Below are positions 25,659 through 33,580 of a DNA stretch of 64,000 nt, piece by piece. The stretch is from NCBI RefSeq assembly GCF_927798175.1, contig NZ_CAKMMP010000005.1:1-64000 (forward strand), in the 5' to 3' direction. Position numbers and translations under genes: made by a program. Source of the DNA: Paenibacillus sp. JJ-223. GTDB lineage: Bacteria > Bacillota > Bacilli > Paenibacillales > Paenibacillaceae. Below the pieces are notes generated by a model that worked only from the letters and a program-made list of their open reading frames with translations, was not told where the DNA came from and made no database searches. Positions within the stretch are counted from its first letter, which is position 1. Every line of letters starts with the position of its first letter.

Positions 25659-25780
25659 AAGTACCATCTTCCGATCGCTGTTATCCCCAGATTTTTGGGA
25701 TTCCCCTTTTCTAAGGGGAAAATCCGGTGATAAATGCGAACGCTTTGCTTCTCCAGATTGGTTCTGCCTCTCCGTTAACG
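25659..25780 (+). repeat. Palindromic repeat family 2, copy 2
   Basis: GTACCATCTTCCGATCGCTG at the left pairs with AGATTGGTTC at the right end. Inner stem TTATCCCCAGATTTT pairs with AAAATCCGGTGATAA, capped by CCCCTtttctAAGGGG. It lies between the serine hydrolase gene and gene fragments. Confidence 0.75.
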
Positions 25781-25846
25781 TTTGTTTGTTTTTTGCGGTT
25801 TATATAGCTGATATTTCTAGCTTCTAGATATACATAGAAACTAGTT

Positions 25847-26149
25847 CTACTCGATGATTTCTCCTTTCCAATTAACAATGGTCAACTCTTTATCTTTCAA
25901 GAGGCACCAATCCATGATTTCGCCTACTAATTTTGGAGTAATGATCTCATCACTCCATTTCGGTGTTAGTGCTCTCCTATATCCTATATACTCGGTTTTC
26001 CAGCCTTCAAATTCTTCTCCGATAATTACGATTATCCAAAATTTCGTATAACACTTTGCCAGTAATCGGGTAACCTCATCTTGTACGGTTTTCGCATGCC
26101 CTTTTGAAGAGTAGGTTCCAAAGTTTATTATGTTGTTCCTGCCATCCCT
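25847..26149 (-). pseudogene. Unknown gene fragment without start
   Basis: A minus-strand frame of about 100 codons runs from after a TAA to a TAG at 25847 with no ATG, GTG or TTG near its beginning. It encodes a tryptophan-rich sequence (EEFEGWKTEYIGYRRAL, then VGEIMDWCLLKDKELTIVNW). The composition and codon use look coding. It is probably the 3' part of a cassette-type gene whose 5' part has been frameshifted or deleted. Family unknown. Confidence 0.5.
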
Positions 26150-26193
26150 TTATCAATCAATTCGAATCGGGTAAATACGTAATTTCTTCAATA

Positions 26194-26472
26194 TTATTTA
26201 TTGGCCTCTATAAAATTACATAGATTACTCTCAAAGTCATCTGATCTACAAGACGGTTGAACATTTGGGTTATTTCGAATCGTAAAATCAATAGAATACT
26301 GATCGTTCGGATATTCTTCAAAACTTTTATAATATATGAATACTCTTACTTCATACTTAGCTGAAGGCAAGGCATTGATTACGTTATTTAAATCCTCTGT
26401 TGTCAGTGTTTCATTATCCTTTCTTAATTTAATCCAAATATCATGCCCATTATTGCTCCAGTAACGTAGAGT
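26194..26472 (-). pseudogene. Unknown gene fragment overlapping the next gene
   Basis: This frame of about 92 codons overlaps the 3' end of the gene at 26424 in another frame. It encodes WSNNGHDIWIKLRKDNETLT, then ALPSAKYEVRVFIYYKSFEE. No start codon is found before the stop that opens it. The amino acid sequence looks genuine, so it is probably the C-terminal part of a second protein joined by deletion or a frameshift. Confidence 0.45.
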
Positions 26473-26879
26473 TCATCAAATTCCAATGGAGCTATTTTCT
26501 CAACAAAACTTGTTTTTAGTTCATTCATATAACTTTCCACATACGGCTTTGCTCGGTGTGTTTGATAAATACCAATCACACTATTACCGACTTCAACAGC
26601 TGGCATGGTCAGAAACGCAGCACCAAAAATGATCGCAATACTTGGGACAATATAGGCGTCAGAATGGTAAATGAGCCTGCCAAGCAGTAAAAAAACTATG
26701 GTTCCCATTAGCGCCAGAGCAGCAACTCCAAAAGCGGCAGGCTTGTTATCAGCGCTAAATCCTCCATTACCAATATTAAAGATAAAAAATATGTATGAGT
26801 AACAGCATCCGATGCCGACACCCACAGCAAATAACAAGTAAATTGTCTTCAATAATGTTCTCACGATTTCCACATCCAT
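26424..26879 (-). CDS. Small membrane protein
   Basis: The product has 151 residues with three hydrophobic segments near residues 9-34, 48-69 and 78-98. The C-terminal 45 residues are soluble and charged (SYMNELKTSFVEKIAPLEFD). I do not recognise the family. The true C-terminus is uncertain because the last eight codons overlap an out-of-frame coding segment. A degenerate attC-like site lies upstream at 26949. Confidence 0.5.
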   Translation of the reverse strand: MDVEIVRTLLKTIYLLFAVGVGIGCCYSYIFFIFNIGNGGFSADNKPAAFGVAALALMGTIVFLLLGRLIYHSDAYIVPSIAIIFGAAFLTMPAVEVGNSVIGIYQTHRAKPYVESYMNELKTSFVEKIAPLEFDELYVTGAIMGMIFGLN

Positions 26880-26948
26880 GCTCTAATTAAATTATATGAA
26901 CTCATCCAAGCCATACGAAATCTAATGTATTTGGCTACCTCTACTTCC

Positions 26949-27010
26949 CCGAAATTCATCGGCCGGACCGAGGGCCGAATGGCCCTGAAGCGTGAATATG
27001 GTGTCATGCG
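26949..27010 (-). repeat. attC-like site O (degenerate)
   Basis: The right half is clear: CCGG-accga-GGGC-cgaat-GGCCC, then GCGTGAATATGGTGTCATGC with GTTATGC changed to GTCATGC. On the left only GAAATTCATCGG remains; the R' box is lost. Confidence 0.55.
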
Positions 27011-27061
27011 CCGTTTGTCTTCGAAGTATCACCTACAAAACCTTTGATCAAGATTCCAAAT

Positions 27062-27715
27062 CTATTTTTGACTTCGGTATACAAACTCAACTTTACCATC
27101 TAGCAAATATCGATATTCAAATAATTGCATTGTTCTTTCCCTAATTCTCTCCCGTATAACCGTGCCTAGGCTTACCGATCCTTGTGATCCAAGGTAACCA
27201 TTATCAATAAATGTCTTCTCTACAAATTTTGTTTCCCTTAAGTGATACTTTAACCATTCTTTCTGCGACTCAATTAGTGCTTCTCTTGGTTCTCTATCCA
27301 ACTTAGAGAGAAGCTTTTTATATATTTGATTTAACTCTTTATCCCAAATCTCTGTATATCTGCTTTCCAACGCCTCCCATTCCAATGTTGTAATAATCTC
27401 TTTGGAATTTTGAAATTCATTTAATTCCACTTCATAATCATGATCTATAGGATTTCGAAGCATTTCATCATAGAATTCTCCTTTCAAATCAAGGTTCCCA
27501 ATGCTCATTGGTAATATTTTATTGTTAGCAGGATCTGATTGACCTTCCGTTATTTCTTTCGATTCTGTTCCATTACCTGTACTCACTGCATCAGGAGGCA
27601 GTTTAGAATTCATTATTGATTTAGTTTCGCTGTTTAAGGTAGTCGATTGACTACTATTTTGACAAGATGACAACATTATCGTCAGAAAAAATAATAAGAG
27701 TATCTTTCCTTTCAT
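27062..27715 (-). CDS. LprI-like lipoprotein
   Basis: AAGGGG lies 7 bases upstream of the ATG. The 217-residue product has a lipoprotein signal with lipobox L-S-S-C (cysteine 18), then a serine/threonine-rich linker. The C-terminal 100 residues (W-D-K-E-L-N-Q-I-Y-K-K-L, S-Q-K-E-W-L-K-Y) match the LprI/DUF1311 pattern, known from lysozyme inhibitors such as Mycobacterium LprI. The usual cysteines of the family are not all present, so the inhibitor role is inference. It is a cassette between sites O and P. It would act on the outer face of the membrane. Confidence 0.75.
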   Translation of the reverse strand: MKGKILLLFFLTIMLSSCQNSSQSTTLNSETKSIMNSKLPPDAVSTGNGTESKEITEGQSDPANNKILPMSIGNLDLKGEFYDEMLRNPIDHDYEVELNEFQNSKEIITTLEWEALESRYTEIWDKELNQIYKKLLSKLDREPREALIESQKEWLKYHLRETKFVEKTFIDNGYLGSQGSVSLGTVIRERIRERTMQLFEYRYLLDGKVEFVYRSQK

Positions 27716-27760
27716 AAATTATCCCCTTAAATATTTTCTTTTATATTTACCGGTAATGGC

Positions 27761-27927
27761 GCATAACGTTGTTGTATTCACGAACCCGAGAGGCTTTAAA
27801 GGACCATCAGCGACAGGGTTAAAGACTTAGCCTCGTAGGAGTTGTCTGCCTGTTACGACTTCCTCGAAATACCTTTGGCAGACCAAGGGGAGTCAGGCTC
27901 GCAGCGTGAATATGTTGTTATATGATG
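27761..27927 (-). repeat. attC-like site P (long GTCTGC-type)
   Basis: GCATAACG...GTATTCACG pairs with GCGTGAATATGTTGTTATAT over 167 bp. The centre has TTGTCTGCC...GGCAGAC and resembles sites E, L and T. Confidence 0.75.
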
Positions 27928-27947
27928 TATCCACCCCCTTGAACTAC

Positions 27948-28097
27948 CTATAAAGTCTTTCCACATTCATTAAGTACTTTATTTACAAATTCGGTCTTCC
28001 CATTCGTATAAGACTGGCGATTTTCTCTATATTTAATAACCAGCTCTTTCTTTAGATTGGCATATTCGACTACAAATTCGGGATTGCTAATTAATGG
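27948..28097 (-). pseudogene. GrpB (UPF0157) family, 3' fragment
   Basis: About 49 codons encode VVEYANLKKELVIKYRENRQ and SYTNGKTEFVNKVL, the typical C-terminal end of GrpB/UPF0157 nucleotidyltransferase-like proteins. The frame begins at the broken edge of the attC-like site at 28098. The gene's 5' part and the left arm of that repeat are both gone, so one deletion removed them. Confidence 0.7.
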
Positions 28098-28217
28098 GCA
28101 TACTTATAGTTGTGAGGCTTGCCGAACACCTATGCAGTGACGTCCCGACGGGCTTAGGGGGCTGGATGTGGTCACTCGCTTCTCAGAGTGACCCGGAACG
28201 TCAATATGGTGTTAGTC
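28098..28217 (-). repeat. attC-like site Q (left arm missing)
   Basis: From 28103 this matches 2402-2517 (site C1) almost throughout, including the right end GTGTTAGTC. The R' box at the left has been deleted with the 5' part of the neighbouring gene. Confidence 0.7.
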
Positions 28218-28982
28218 AAGGGAAGTTTTGGAAGCAGCCATGGCATTTAACGCGTTCTCAAAATAGCTATATATTTCATCTGCAATTCCCAGAAACTCTT
28301 CAACAAGTACATTATTACTATCCAAGTAACAAGCATACAGATAATCAACTAAACCGGAGTCAATCTCGCAATAGTTTAATATGGCATTCTTCATCTCAAT
28401 AATGTCATCTTGCCATACACCTGTATCTACTAAAACCAAAGAGTATAATGCACGAATTAATCTTTTCGAATACCCTTTAATATATCTAGTTTTCATCGTG
28501 TGATCACTAGCAGTAGAAAGTGAACGACGTACACGACCTACTTCTTCCGTGGTCTCTGTATTTAAGTCTAGAATGAACTCTGGAGAAATAATGATCGGTG
28601 GTACTTTTTCACCAATGTCATCACCATACATGCAAACACAAATAATCTTAACCCAAAAACCCCACTCATTCGGTTTACTTAATACATCGTCAATCGAGCA
28701 AATGATCGTATCAATCTTAGTGACTATTGGATATTCTTTCAAAAGCCTGTCTTTAATATTTGTCAATCTTTCGTAATCAATATCTTTGGGATTTACACAG
28801 ACAATAGTAAAGTCTGCATCTGACTTAAAAGGTTTAGCAGTTCCTTTTGGAATCGAGCCACACATATAAATGCTATGAATCTTACCTTTAAATTCGGTAA
28901 GGATCTGATCTATATACTTATCAACCAAATCCTTATATTCACTTTGTATTACAATTCTATTTATAACTTTTTCTAATATCAT
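28212..28982 (-). CDS. Nucleotidyltransferase-domain protein, aminoglycoside type
   Basis: AGGAGGAG lies 7 bases upstream of the ATG. The 256-residue product has the nucleotidyltransferase box C-G-S-I-P-K-G-T followed by S-D-A-D-F near residues 42-57, the metal-binding signature of the polymerase-beta-like fold. A C-terminal helical region (VRRSLSTASDHTMKTRYIKG) fits the aadA/ANT(9) type of aminoglycoside adenylyltransferases, which are classic integron cassettes. The true substrate cannot be told from sequence. Its 3' end exists a second time at 2516-2574. Confidence 0.8.
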   Translation of the reverse strand: MILEKVINRIVIQSEYKDLVDKYIDQILTEFKGKIHSIYMCGSIPKGTAKPFKSDADFTIVCVNPKDIDYERLTNIKDRLLKEYPIVTKIDTIICSIDDVLSKPNEWGFWVKIICVCMYGDDIGEKVPPIIISPEFILDLNTETTEEVGRVRRSLSTASDHTMKTRYIKGYSKRLIRALYSLVLVDTGVWQDDIIEMKNAILNYCEIDSGLVDYLYACYLDSNNVLVEEFLGIADEIYSYFENALNAMAASKTSLD

Positions 28983-29013
28983 ATAGACTCCTCCTAAACT
29001 AAGAACTTCTTTC

Positions 29014-29110
29014 GGCTAACGTTCCTGTATTCACGACTCAGCGTATGCGGAGTGTCCGGCGAATGCCCGACCCAGGGCGTATGGCCGCAGCGTGAATATT
29101 AGGTTAAGCG
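29014..29110 (-). repeat. attC-like site R (cloverleaf type)
   Basis: GGCTAACG...GTATTCACG pairs with GCGTGAATATTAGGTTAAGC, with GTTAAGC fitting GTTRRRY. Hairpins are ACTCAGC-gtat-GCGGAGT, TCCGGC-gaat-GCCCGA and GGGC-gtat-GGCC, with some mismatches. Confidence 0.75.
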
Positions 29111-29148
29111 AAGTATCTGTCACCGTCGAATATGCTGTACGAAGTCTT

Positions 29149-29781
29149 CTAGTTAATTACTCTTATATCCCCAATGAATTCAATTTTTGTGTTATTTACT
29201 ACTACTGCATCTCCATCCCTACATAAATAAACTGTTATATCTTTTGCCTTTGCATAACGACTTATTGATTGTTCTGTTTTTTCTGAGCCATCCCAGTGAG
29301 GTAAAAATTCAAATTCTACTAAACCTAATGCTTTCATATCTTTTAACCCAACTCCATTTAAGTCTCCATCTTCGCCATAGCCGGCTAATTCGATTGTTTT
29401 CGTCATTAATAAACTTCCGGCACTAACCCCAATTAAAATTCCACCATTGCTGACATATGTGCGCAACGAATCTATAAAGCCCCGTTTACGTAACAAGTGC
29501 AAAAAATAAAATGTATTCCCTCCAGATAAATGAATCGCATTGTGCTCAAAAATATTGGAAGTAACTATCTCGTCATACTCTTCATCGAGATCCTTATATT
29601 CGATATTTTCAATTCCAATCTTGTTATAAAACTCCGTTGTCGCTTTGAAATATGCTCTGTCCGGATCAGAACACGAAGGTATATAAGCAATAGAAGGTTT
29701 TATCCCTCCAAAGATGTCTTCTAATTTGTTCAACAATCTATCATTTTCTTTCAGGTCACTTAACAAAATCAATTTAGCCAT
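29149..29781 (-). CDS. Peptidase S51 family (dipeptidase E-like)
   Basis: AAGGGG lies upstream of the ATG. The 210-residue product has I-H-L-S-G-G-N-T-F near residue 84 and G-V-S-A-G-S-L-L near residue 117, where the second serine context holds the nucleophile of the S51 family. A P-H-W-D box near residue 164 supplies the histidine region. S51 enzymes include aspartyl dipeptidases and cyanophycinase; Gram-positive relatives are of unknown role. It is cytoplasmic. Single-gene cassette between sites R and S. Confidence 0.85.
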   Translation of the reverse strand: MAKLILLSDLKENDRLLNKLEDIFGGIKPSIAYIPSCSDPDRAYFKATTEFYNKIGIENIEYKDLDEEYDEIVTSNIFEHNAIHLSGGNTFYFLHLLRKRGFIDSLRTYVSNGGILIGVSAGSLLMTKTIELAGYGEDGDLNGVGLKDMKALGLVEFEFLPHWDGSEKTEQSISRYAKAKDITVYLCRDGDAVVVNNTKIEFIGDIRVIN

Positions 29782-29844
29782 GTATCTTCCCCTTCTTTTC
29801 TGATTGAAATCTTATATTCCTAATACTCTTAATTAATGATATTT

Positions 29845-29911
29845 CGCTTAACATTCCTGTATTCACGACGTTCACCGACTTGGGGTTGATGCATGGATAT
29901 AATGTTATTGG
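29845..29911 (-). repeat. attC-like site S (minimal form)
   Basis: Only 67 bp: CGCTTAAC...GTATTCACG at the left and CATGGATATAATGTTATTGG at the right. The internal hairpins are reduced to a short loop. It shows how small the centre can be. Confidence 0.65.
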
Positions 29912-29934
29912 AAGTGACCAACTCCTTAGATATA

Positions 29935-30981
29935 CTACTTATTCTTGTACTCTTCAAAGTTTAATAACCTAAGTCTATTTTCATCATACACTTCTTCTGG
30001 AAAACGTAATGAATCAAGAGCATGAAGAGTTCTTGCAATATTAATACATTCTTGTACCTCATTATCGATTTCATATTTTCGTATAAGAATTTGCTTTAAT
30101 CGATTGATGGTCTCCTCGTCAGCATGTTTAATATCTATTAGAATACTTAGAAACATCCATCGAGTATAACTCTCGCTTTGAATAATTACGCCATCGACTG
30201 ATGGAATATATCCGGAAAACACCTCAAAGAGTGTGACTACTTTGCTTGATGCGATCAATCCTAATTTTTTTATTTCATCCTCAGCATCATACTCATTGCG
30301 GTTCATTTGTTTAAAAGCCCTTGTTCCATCTGTGTCGGCCTCAATTAGAAATTCGTATAATAAATTACACCAATGGGTAACTTGTTCTTCTTTAGTTAAA
30401 GAATAAATATGGCTTAGATATTGATCATATTCTTTAACTTCGGGAAACGCTTTATAATAGTCTTCAATAGTTACCGTCTTTTTTATGTATTCGTAGTAAT
30501 CAGAGTCATGTTCTACAATAAATGCAATAAAATCTCCAGTCGTATTTAGTTTGGAAAAGGTCGGGGCAAGTTCATCGATTATTTCAACTAACGTATGGAT
30601 AAACTTCTGAGTTAATTCATTCCATGATTCTTCATCTTCTCGATCAAAACATTCCGAAAGTATTGTTTCATACCATTGTTCAAATTTATTTATTTCTTCT
30701 GGTTGTTTCGAATCTTCGTATGAAAAATCTCCAACATTATATTCTACTCCCCTAGAGCCGAGTAATCTGTCTGGAGGATATGAGCTGCAGTGTTTTTCCG
30801 CATATATTTTAAACGAATCTACGGTATTCCACTTCATATTAACACTTCCATATGTAGCTTGGCAGTCCAATATCACCGCATACACTTCTTTATTTTCAGT
30901 TGTTGTTGCAAATTTCTCCAGATCATTTCTAAAATGATTCAATAATGTACTTTTCCATAGACTGAACTCAGGGTTCTTCAT
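29935..30981 (-). CDS. Hypothetical protein, DUF4303/DUF4375-like segments
   Basis: AAAGGAG is upstream of the ATG. The 348-residue product is acidic. Its N-terminal part (VYAVILDCQATYGSVNMKWN) resembles DUF4303, and a middle part (HWCNLLYEFLIEADTDGTRA) resembles DUF4375-type helical domains. Both families occur among immunity proteins of polymorphic toxins, which is a possible reading. The match is by general pattern, not by a decisive motif. Three further small genes follow without clear repeats between them. Confidence 0.5.
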   Translation of the reverse strand: MKNPEFSLWKSTLLNHFRNDLEKFATTTENKEVYAVILDCQATYGSVNMKWNTVDSFKIYAEKHCSSYPPDRLLGSRGVEYNVGDFSYEDSKQPEEINKFEQWYETILSECFDREDEESWNELTQKFIHTLVEIIDELAPTFSKLNTTGDFIAFIVEHDSDYYEYIKKTVTIEDYYKAFPEVKEYDQYLSHIYSLTKEEQVTHWCNLLYEFLIEADTDGTRAFKQMNRNEYDAEDEIKKLGLIASSKVVTLFEVFSGYIPSVDGVIIQSESYTRWMFLSILIDIKHADEETINRLKQILIRKYEIDNEVQECINIARTLHALDSLRFPEEVYDENRLRLLNFEEYKNK

Positions 30982-31069
30982 ACTGTTCTTTTCTCCTTTT
31001 TTTCAGAGGGTCCAAAACCACTTGTGGTAATAGATCACTACTTATTCATTGACCAAGATGCTCGCTGGC

Positions 31070-31246
31070 TCACTGCTTCAAATGATACATATAAGGAGCA
31101 AAGTCCCATCCTTTTTCAAATCCTTCACGACGCGTCCATATCTCACGTTTTCTGCAAACTTCGCATATATGAATGAACTTTCTACCCTCGTACCCCCTAC
31201 AATTTCCAATGTTTGAAAGTTTCGTTTCTTTAAAATTCACTTTCAT
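31070..31246 (-). CDS. Small zinc-knuckle-type protein (58 aa)
   Basis: An ATG at 31246 starts a 58-residue frame with GGGAAG 15-20 bases upstream, which is a weak site. The product contains I-C-E-V-C-R-K-R-E-I-W and G-F-E-K-G-W-D-F-A-P, a pattern I associate with small Bacillota proteins that carry a CxxC knuckle and a glycine/tryptophan motif. It may be a complete small gene or a truncated one, since relatives tend to be longer. It sits between the genes at 29935 and 31287. Confidence 0.45.
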   Translation of the reverse strand: MKVNFKETKLSNIGNCRGYEGRKFIHICEVCRKREIWTRREGFEKGWDFAPYMYHLKQ

Positions 31247-31286
31247 ATCGCTGCATCACTTCCCACGCATATCGTCTAGCCATTAT

Positions 31287-31622
31287 TTATGATGATAATA
31301 ATTTCTTTGGGTCATAAGCAGTAAGAAACTGACCAAATCCATCCTCAAGCAAAAACCTTGAGAACTGCCGCATACACTGTCCCTTTCGTTCAGGATTAGG
31401 CAGTGGATTTTCGGTTTTAAGAGTGATAAATATTTCACCGTTCACAAATGAAATTTCCAAGTATTTCTTAAGGCTGACCTGTCGCTTCGTTGCATTCTGG
31501 TAATAAGAATTCAATCGAGTAACTACTGCTTGAATCTGCTTTTGAACAACTGAGTCACTAAGCTTGGATCTATACTGAGGGTTCTTGAATGTCATAGTTA
31601 ACTCGTAAACGTTCTGATACAT
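31287..31622 (-). CDS. Small hypothetical protein
   Basis: I prefer MYQNVYEL as start (31622), with GGAGG about 10 bases upstream. The 111-residue product is basic with a helical middle (VVQKQIQAVVTRLNSYYQNA) and a beta region (EISFVNGEIFITLKTENPLP). No family recognised. It begins 50 bases after the DinB-family gene and may be co-transcribed with it. Function unknown. Confidence 0.55.
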   Translation of the reverse strand: MYQNVYELTMTFKNPQYRSKLSDSVVQKQIQAVVTRLNSYYQNATKRQVSLKKYLEISFVNGEIFITLKTENPLPNPERKGQCMRQFSRFLLEDGFGQFLTAYDPKKLLSS

Positions 31623-31671
31623 ACGATCTATTCCTCCCATTCCAGTAAGTTATTCTTGATTTTCTCAATAA

Positions 31672-32145
31672 TCAATGCATCTGTTTCTTGAGCATCATGA
31701 TCTGACCAATGTGATACGCATTATGAATACTTAAATTGGATACCACGCCCCACCAAGGAGCATTGAAATAGGAAGGAATCTCTTTGATAAGTTTGAGATC
31801 ATCACTTTCCTCAAGGGCTTTATTCCAACCATTAAAGACTGTTTCAAGTCGCTCTAAGGTCTTTTTCCACTCAAAATCATTTATCGTATGTGGATTCACG
31901 TAAAAAGTATCATCATTGTTTATTGAACTTTCTAATTCAAATTGTCCGACGTTATACCTCTCAAGCCACTTCTCATTCCAAAAAATAAGATGATTCACGA
32001 TCGACCAAATGGATTGGTTACTTTCATTTTCCCAGGCAGCTTGTGCAGCATTTAAATCTTTTAAAATGTCATGGAGCGGGATGAACCAACTTTTATCGTT
32101 ATAACAGGCGTTTAATTGGTCTATAAGAATAGATTTATAACTCAT
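31672..32145 (-). CDS. DinB-family protein
   Basis: GAGGTACAAGG precedes the ATG. The 157-residue product is a four-helix bundle of the DinB/YfiT type: H-L-I-F-W-N-E-K-W near residue 52 and H-N-A-Y-H-I-G-Q-I near residue 140 supply the metal-binding histidines. Relatives act as bacillithiol or other thiol transferases or have unknown roles. It follows the half site T, which would have been its upstream attC-like site. Confidence 0.85.
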   Translation of the reverse strand: MSYKSILIDQLNACYNDKSWFIPLHDILKDLNAAQAAWENESNQSIWSIVNHLIFWNEKWLERYNVGQFELESSINNDDTFYVNPHTINDFEWKKTLERLETVFNGWNKALEESDDLKLIKEIPSYFNAPWWGVVSNLSIHNAYHIGQIMMLKKQMH

Positions 32146-32170
32146 CCTTGTACCTCACTTTTCGATTTAT

Positions 32171-32266
32171 CTATAACGCTCCCCGTATTCACGACCTCGA
32201 AAGCCTTAAGGAATCAGTGACTGGGTCAGAGACTGAGCCTTGCAGAGGTGGTTGTCTGAGTCCGTT
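32171..32266 (-). repeat. attC-like site T (right arm missing)
   Basis: The left arm CTATAACG...GTATTCACG is intact and the centre resembles site P. The right arm (CGTGAATATTATGTTA) is missing where it meets the stop of the gene at 32268. Confidence 0.65.
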
Positions 32267-32267
32267 A

Positions 32268-32867
32268 CTATTCGTTTTTCAAAAACCATTGAAGCATTTT
32301 TTGCTTCATTCGATCCGCTATTTCTTCATCTCTTGCCATGATCCATTTATATAAAGGTTCGTTTATAAATTCTAGTAAATTATTTTTGCATTTCTCAAGA
32401 CCATCTAACAGCTCTTTATAGGTAAACCTGATACAAAATAATTCTTCCTTCTGTGTTGCTGGATCATCTGACCACACTAAGACATAATCTTCATAATATA
32501 TAATTCCAGGTGACGGATCATGCCCTAACCATGGACTTTGTTTTGCTTTAATTGAATTAATTATTGTTTGTAGCTCTTCAAGTCCGCAACAACAGCTAGG
32601 CATAATAAACGTTTCTCTATCCTGTATAAATGTAATCCCGCCTAAAATAGCAACTTCATCTTCCTCCAAAAGCTCTTTAAAGGATTCTTCAAAAGACATC
32701 GATGCATCAATACTGTTGTATCCGAATAAATGCAATAAAAACAATTCAACTTCACTTTCACTGCTATTCGAGGATAAGAAAGCAAACTCCTTCCGAGCCA
32801 CTTCATTCTCAATCCATACAGGCTTATCATAATAAGGTTCTCGAATTACAGGTTTCATATAAGGCAT
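32268..32867 (-). CDS. Hypothetical protein
   Basis: GGGGG lies upstream of the ATG. The 199-residue product has P-S-C-C-C-G-L-E-E and W-L-G-H-D-P-S-P-G in the middle, a recurrent signature I have seen in uncharacterised Bacillota proteins of the SMI1/immunity-like type. No signal peptide or membrane helix. The 3' end has lost its repeat arm (site T). An inference of an immunity-protein role rests on pattern only. Confidence 0.55.
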   Translation of the reverse strand: MPYMKPVIREPYYDKPVWIENEVARKEFAFLSSNSSESEVELFLLHLFGYNSIDASMSFEESFKELLEEDEVAILGGITFIQDRETFIMPSCCCGLEELQTIINSIKAKQSPWLGHDPSPGIIYYEDYVLVWSDDPATQKEELFCIRFTYKELLDGLEKCKNNLLEFINEPLYKWIMARDEEIADRMKQKMLQWFLKNE

Positions 32868-33002
32868 CTTTGATTCCCCCTACTTGGGTTCTTTATAAAA
32901 AATCAATAATGTCTGCAGGAGCCGCAGCCTTAATTCAGCTTTCATTTATTGCAAAGTATACATCGATGACAATTTAAATAGATACTGTGTTTTTCGCATT
33001 TA

Positions 33003-33126
33003 GGGTATCCCCTCTTCTAAGCGGAAAATCCGGTGATAAACCTATGCTTCCGATGCAGCTTTCTTTCAGAAAGCTTTTTGGCGAACCGCTTCGCTTCTTC
33101 AGATTGGCTCTGCCTCTCCGTTAACG
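33003..33126 (+). repeat. Palindromic repeat family 2, copy 3 (left arm missing)
   Basis: From GGTATCCCCTC the element continues to AGATTGGCTC and CCGTTAACG, with the extra hairpin GCTTTCTTTCAGAAAGC as in copy 1. The left outer arm is absent. Confidence 0.7.
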
Positions 33127-33161
33127 TGTAGATGTTTTTATATAGTATAAATTTTTCTCAC

Positions 33162-33518
33162 TCATGTCTTTCTCGCCTCTTCATATGTTCGGATCACTTC
33201 ATCTAATTCGTTCTTCAGTTCTCTATGTTCTTCCCAATATCTTTGTCCTACCTTAAGTACCGAACAAAATAAATCTCCCATATACAGATCCCCTGAACTC
33301 AATGGGTTCTCCATTAATTTCTCTAAGGCTAAAGGTAAAAGAAAATCCAGACTCATTTGTTGCCCGATCGAAAGCCTTAAATCTTCATTATTCCATTCAC
33401 AGAGAGGTTTCTTTCTTAATTCATATCCTTGGAGAACCAACCGAGAAGCAAAATTCGGTTCGTTCCACTTTTCGCCTTCTAACTCTTCAAGAGTTTTGGT
33501 TAAATCCACTTTCTGCAT
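33162..33518 (-). CDS. CdiI-like contact-dependent inhibition immunity protein
   Basis: The 118-residue product has the pattern of CdiI-family immunity proteins: LEELEGEKWNEPNFASRLVL near the start, then N-E-D-L-R-L-S-I-G-Q-Q, L-P-L-A-L-E-K-L and N-P-L-S-S-G-D-L-Y-M-G-D-L. The family neutralises toxin domains delivered by neighbours. No CdiA-like or other polymorphic toxin gene is present, so it is an orphan immunity gene, which is a common cassette cargo. The upstream half site U is 36 bases from the ATG. Confidence 0.75.
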   Translation of the reverse strand: MQKVDLTKTLEELEGEKWNEPNFASRLVLQGYELRKKPLCEWNNEDLRLSIGQQMSLDFLLPLALEKLMENPLSSGDLYMGDLFCSVLKVGQRYWEEHRELKNELDEVIRTYEEARKT

Positions 33519-33553
33519 GGTTTCACCCGCTTAAATAAATGGTTTCCAGTATG

Positions 33554-33580
33554 TCATATAACGTTTCAGTATCCACGACG
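33554..33580 (-). repeat. attC-like half site U (left arm only)
   Basis: TCATATAACGTTTCAGTATC and CACGAC match the left arm of the family. The centre and right arm are missing. It marks the end of array 3. Confidence 0.6.
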
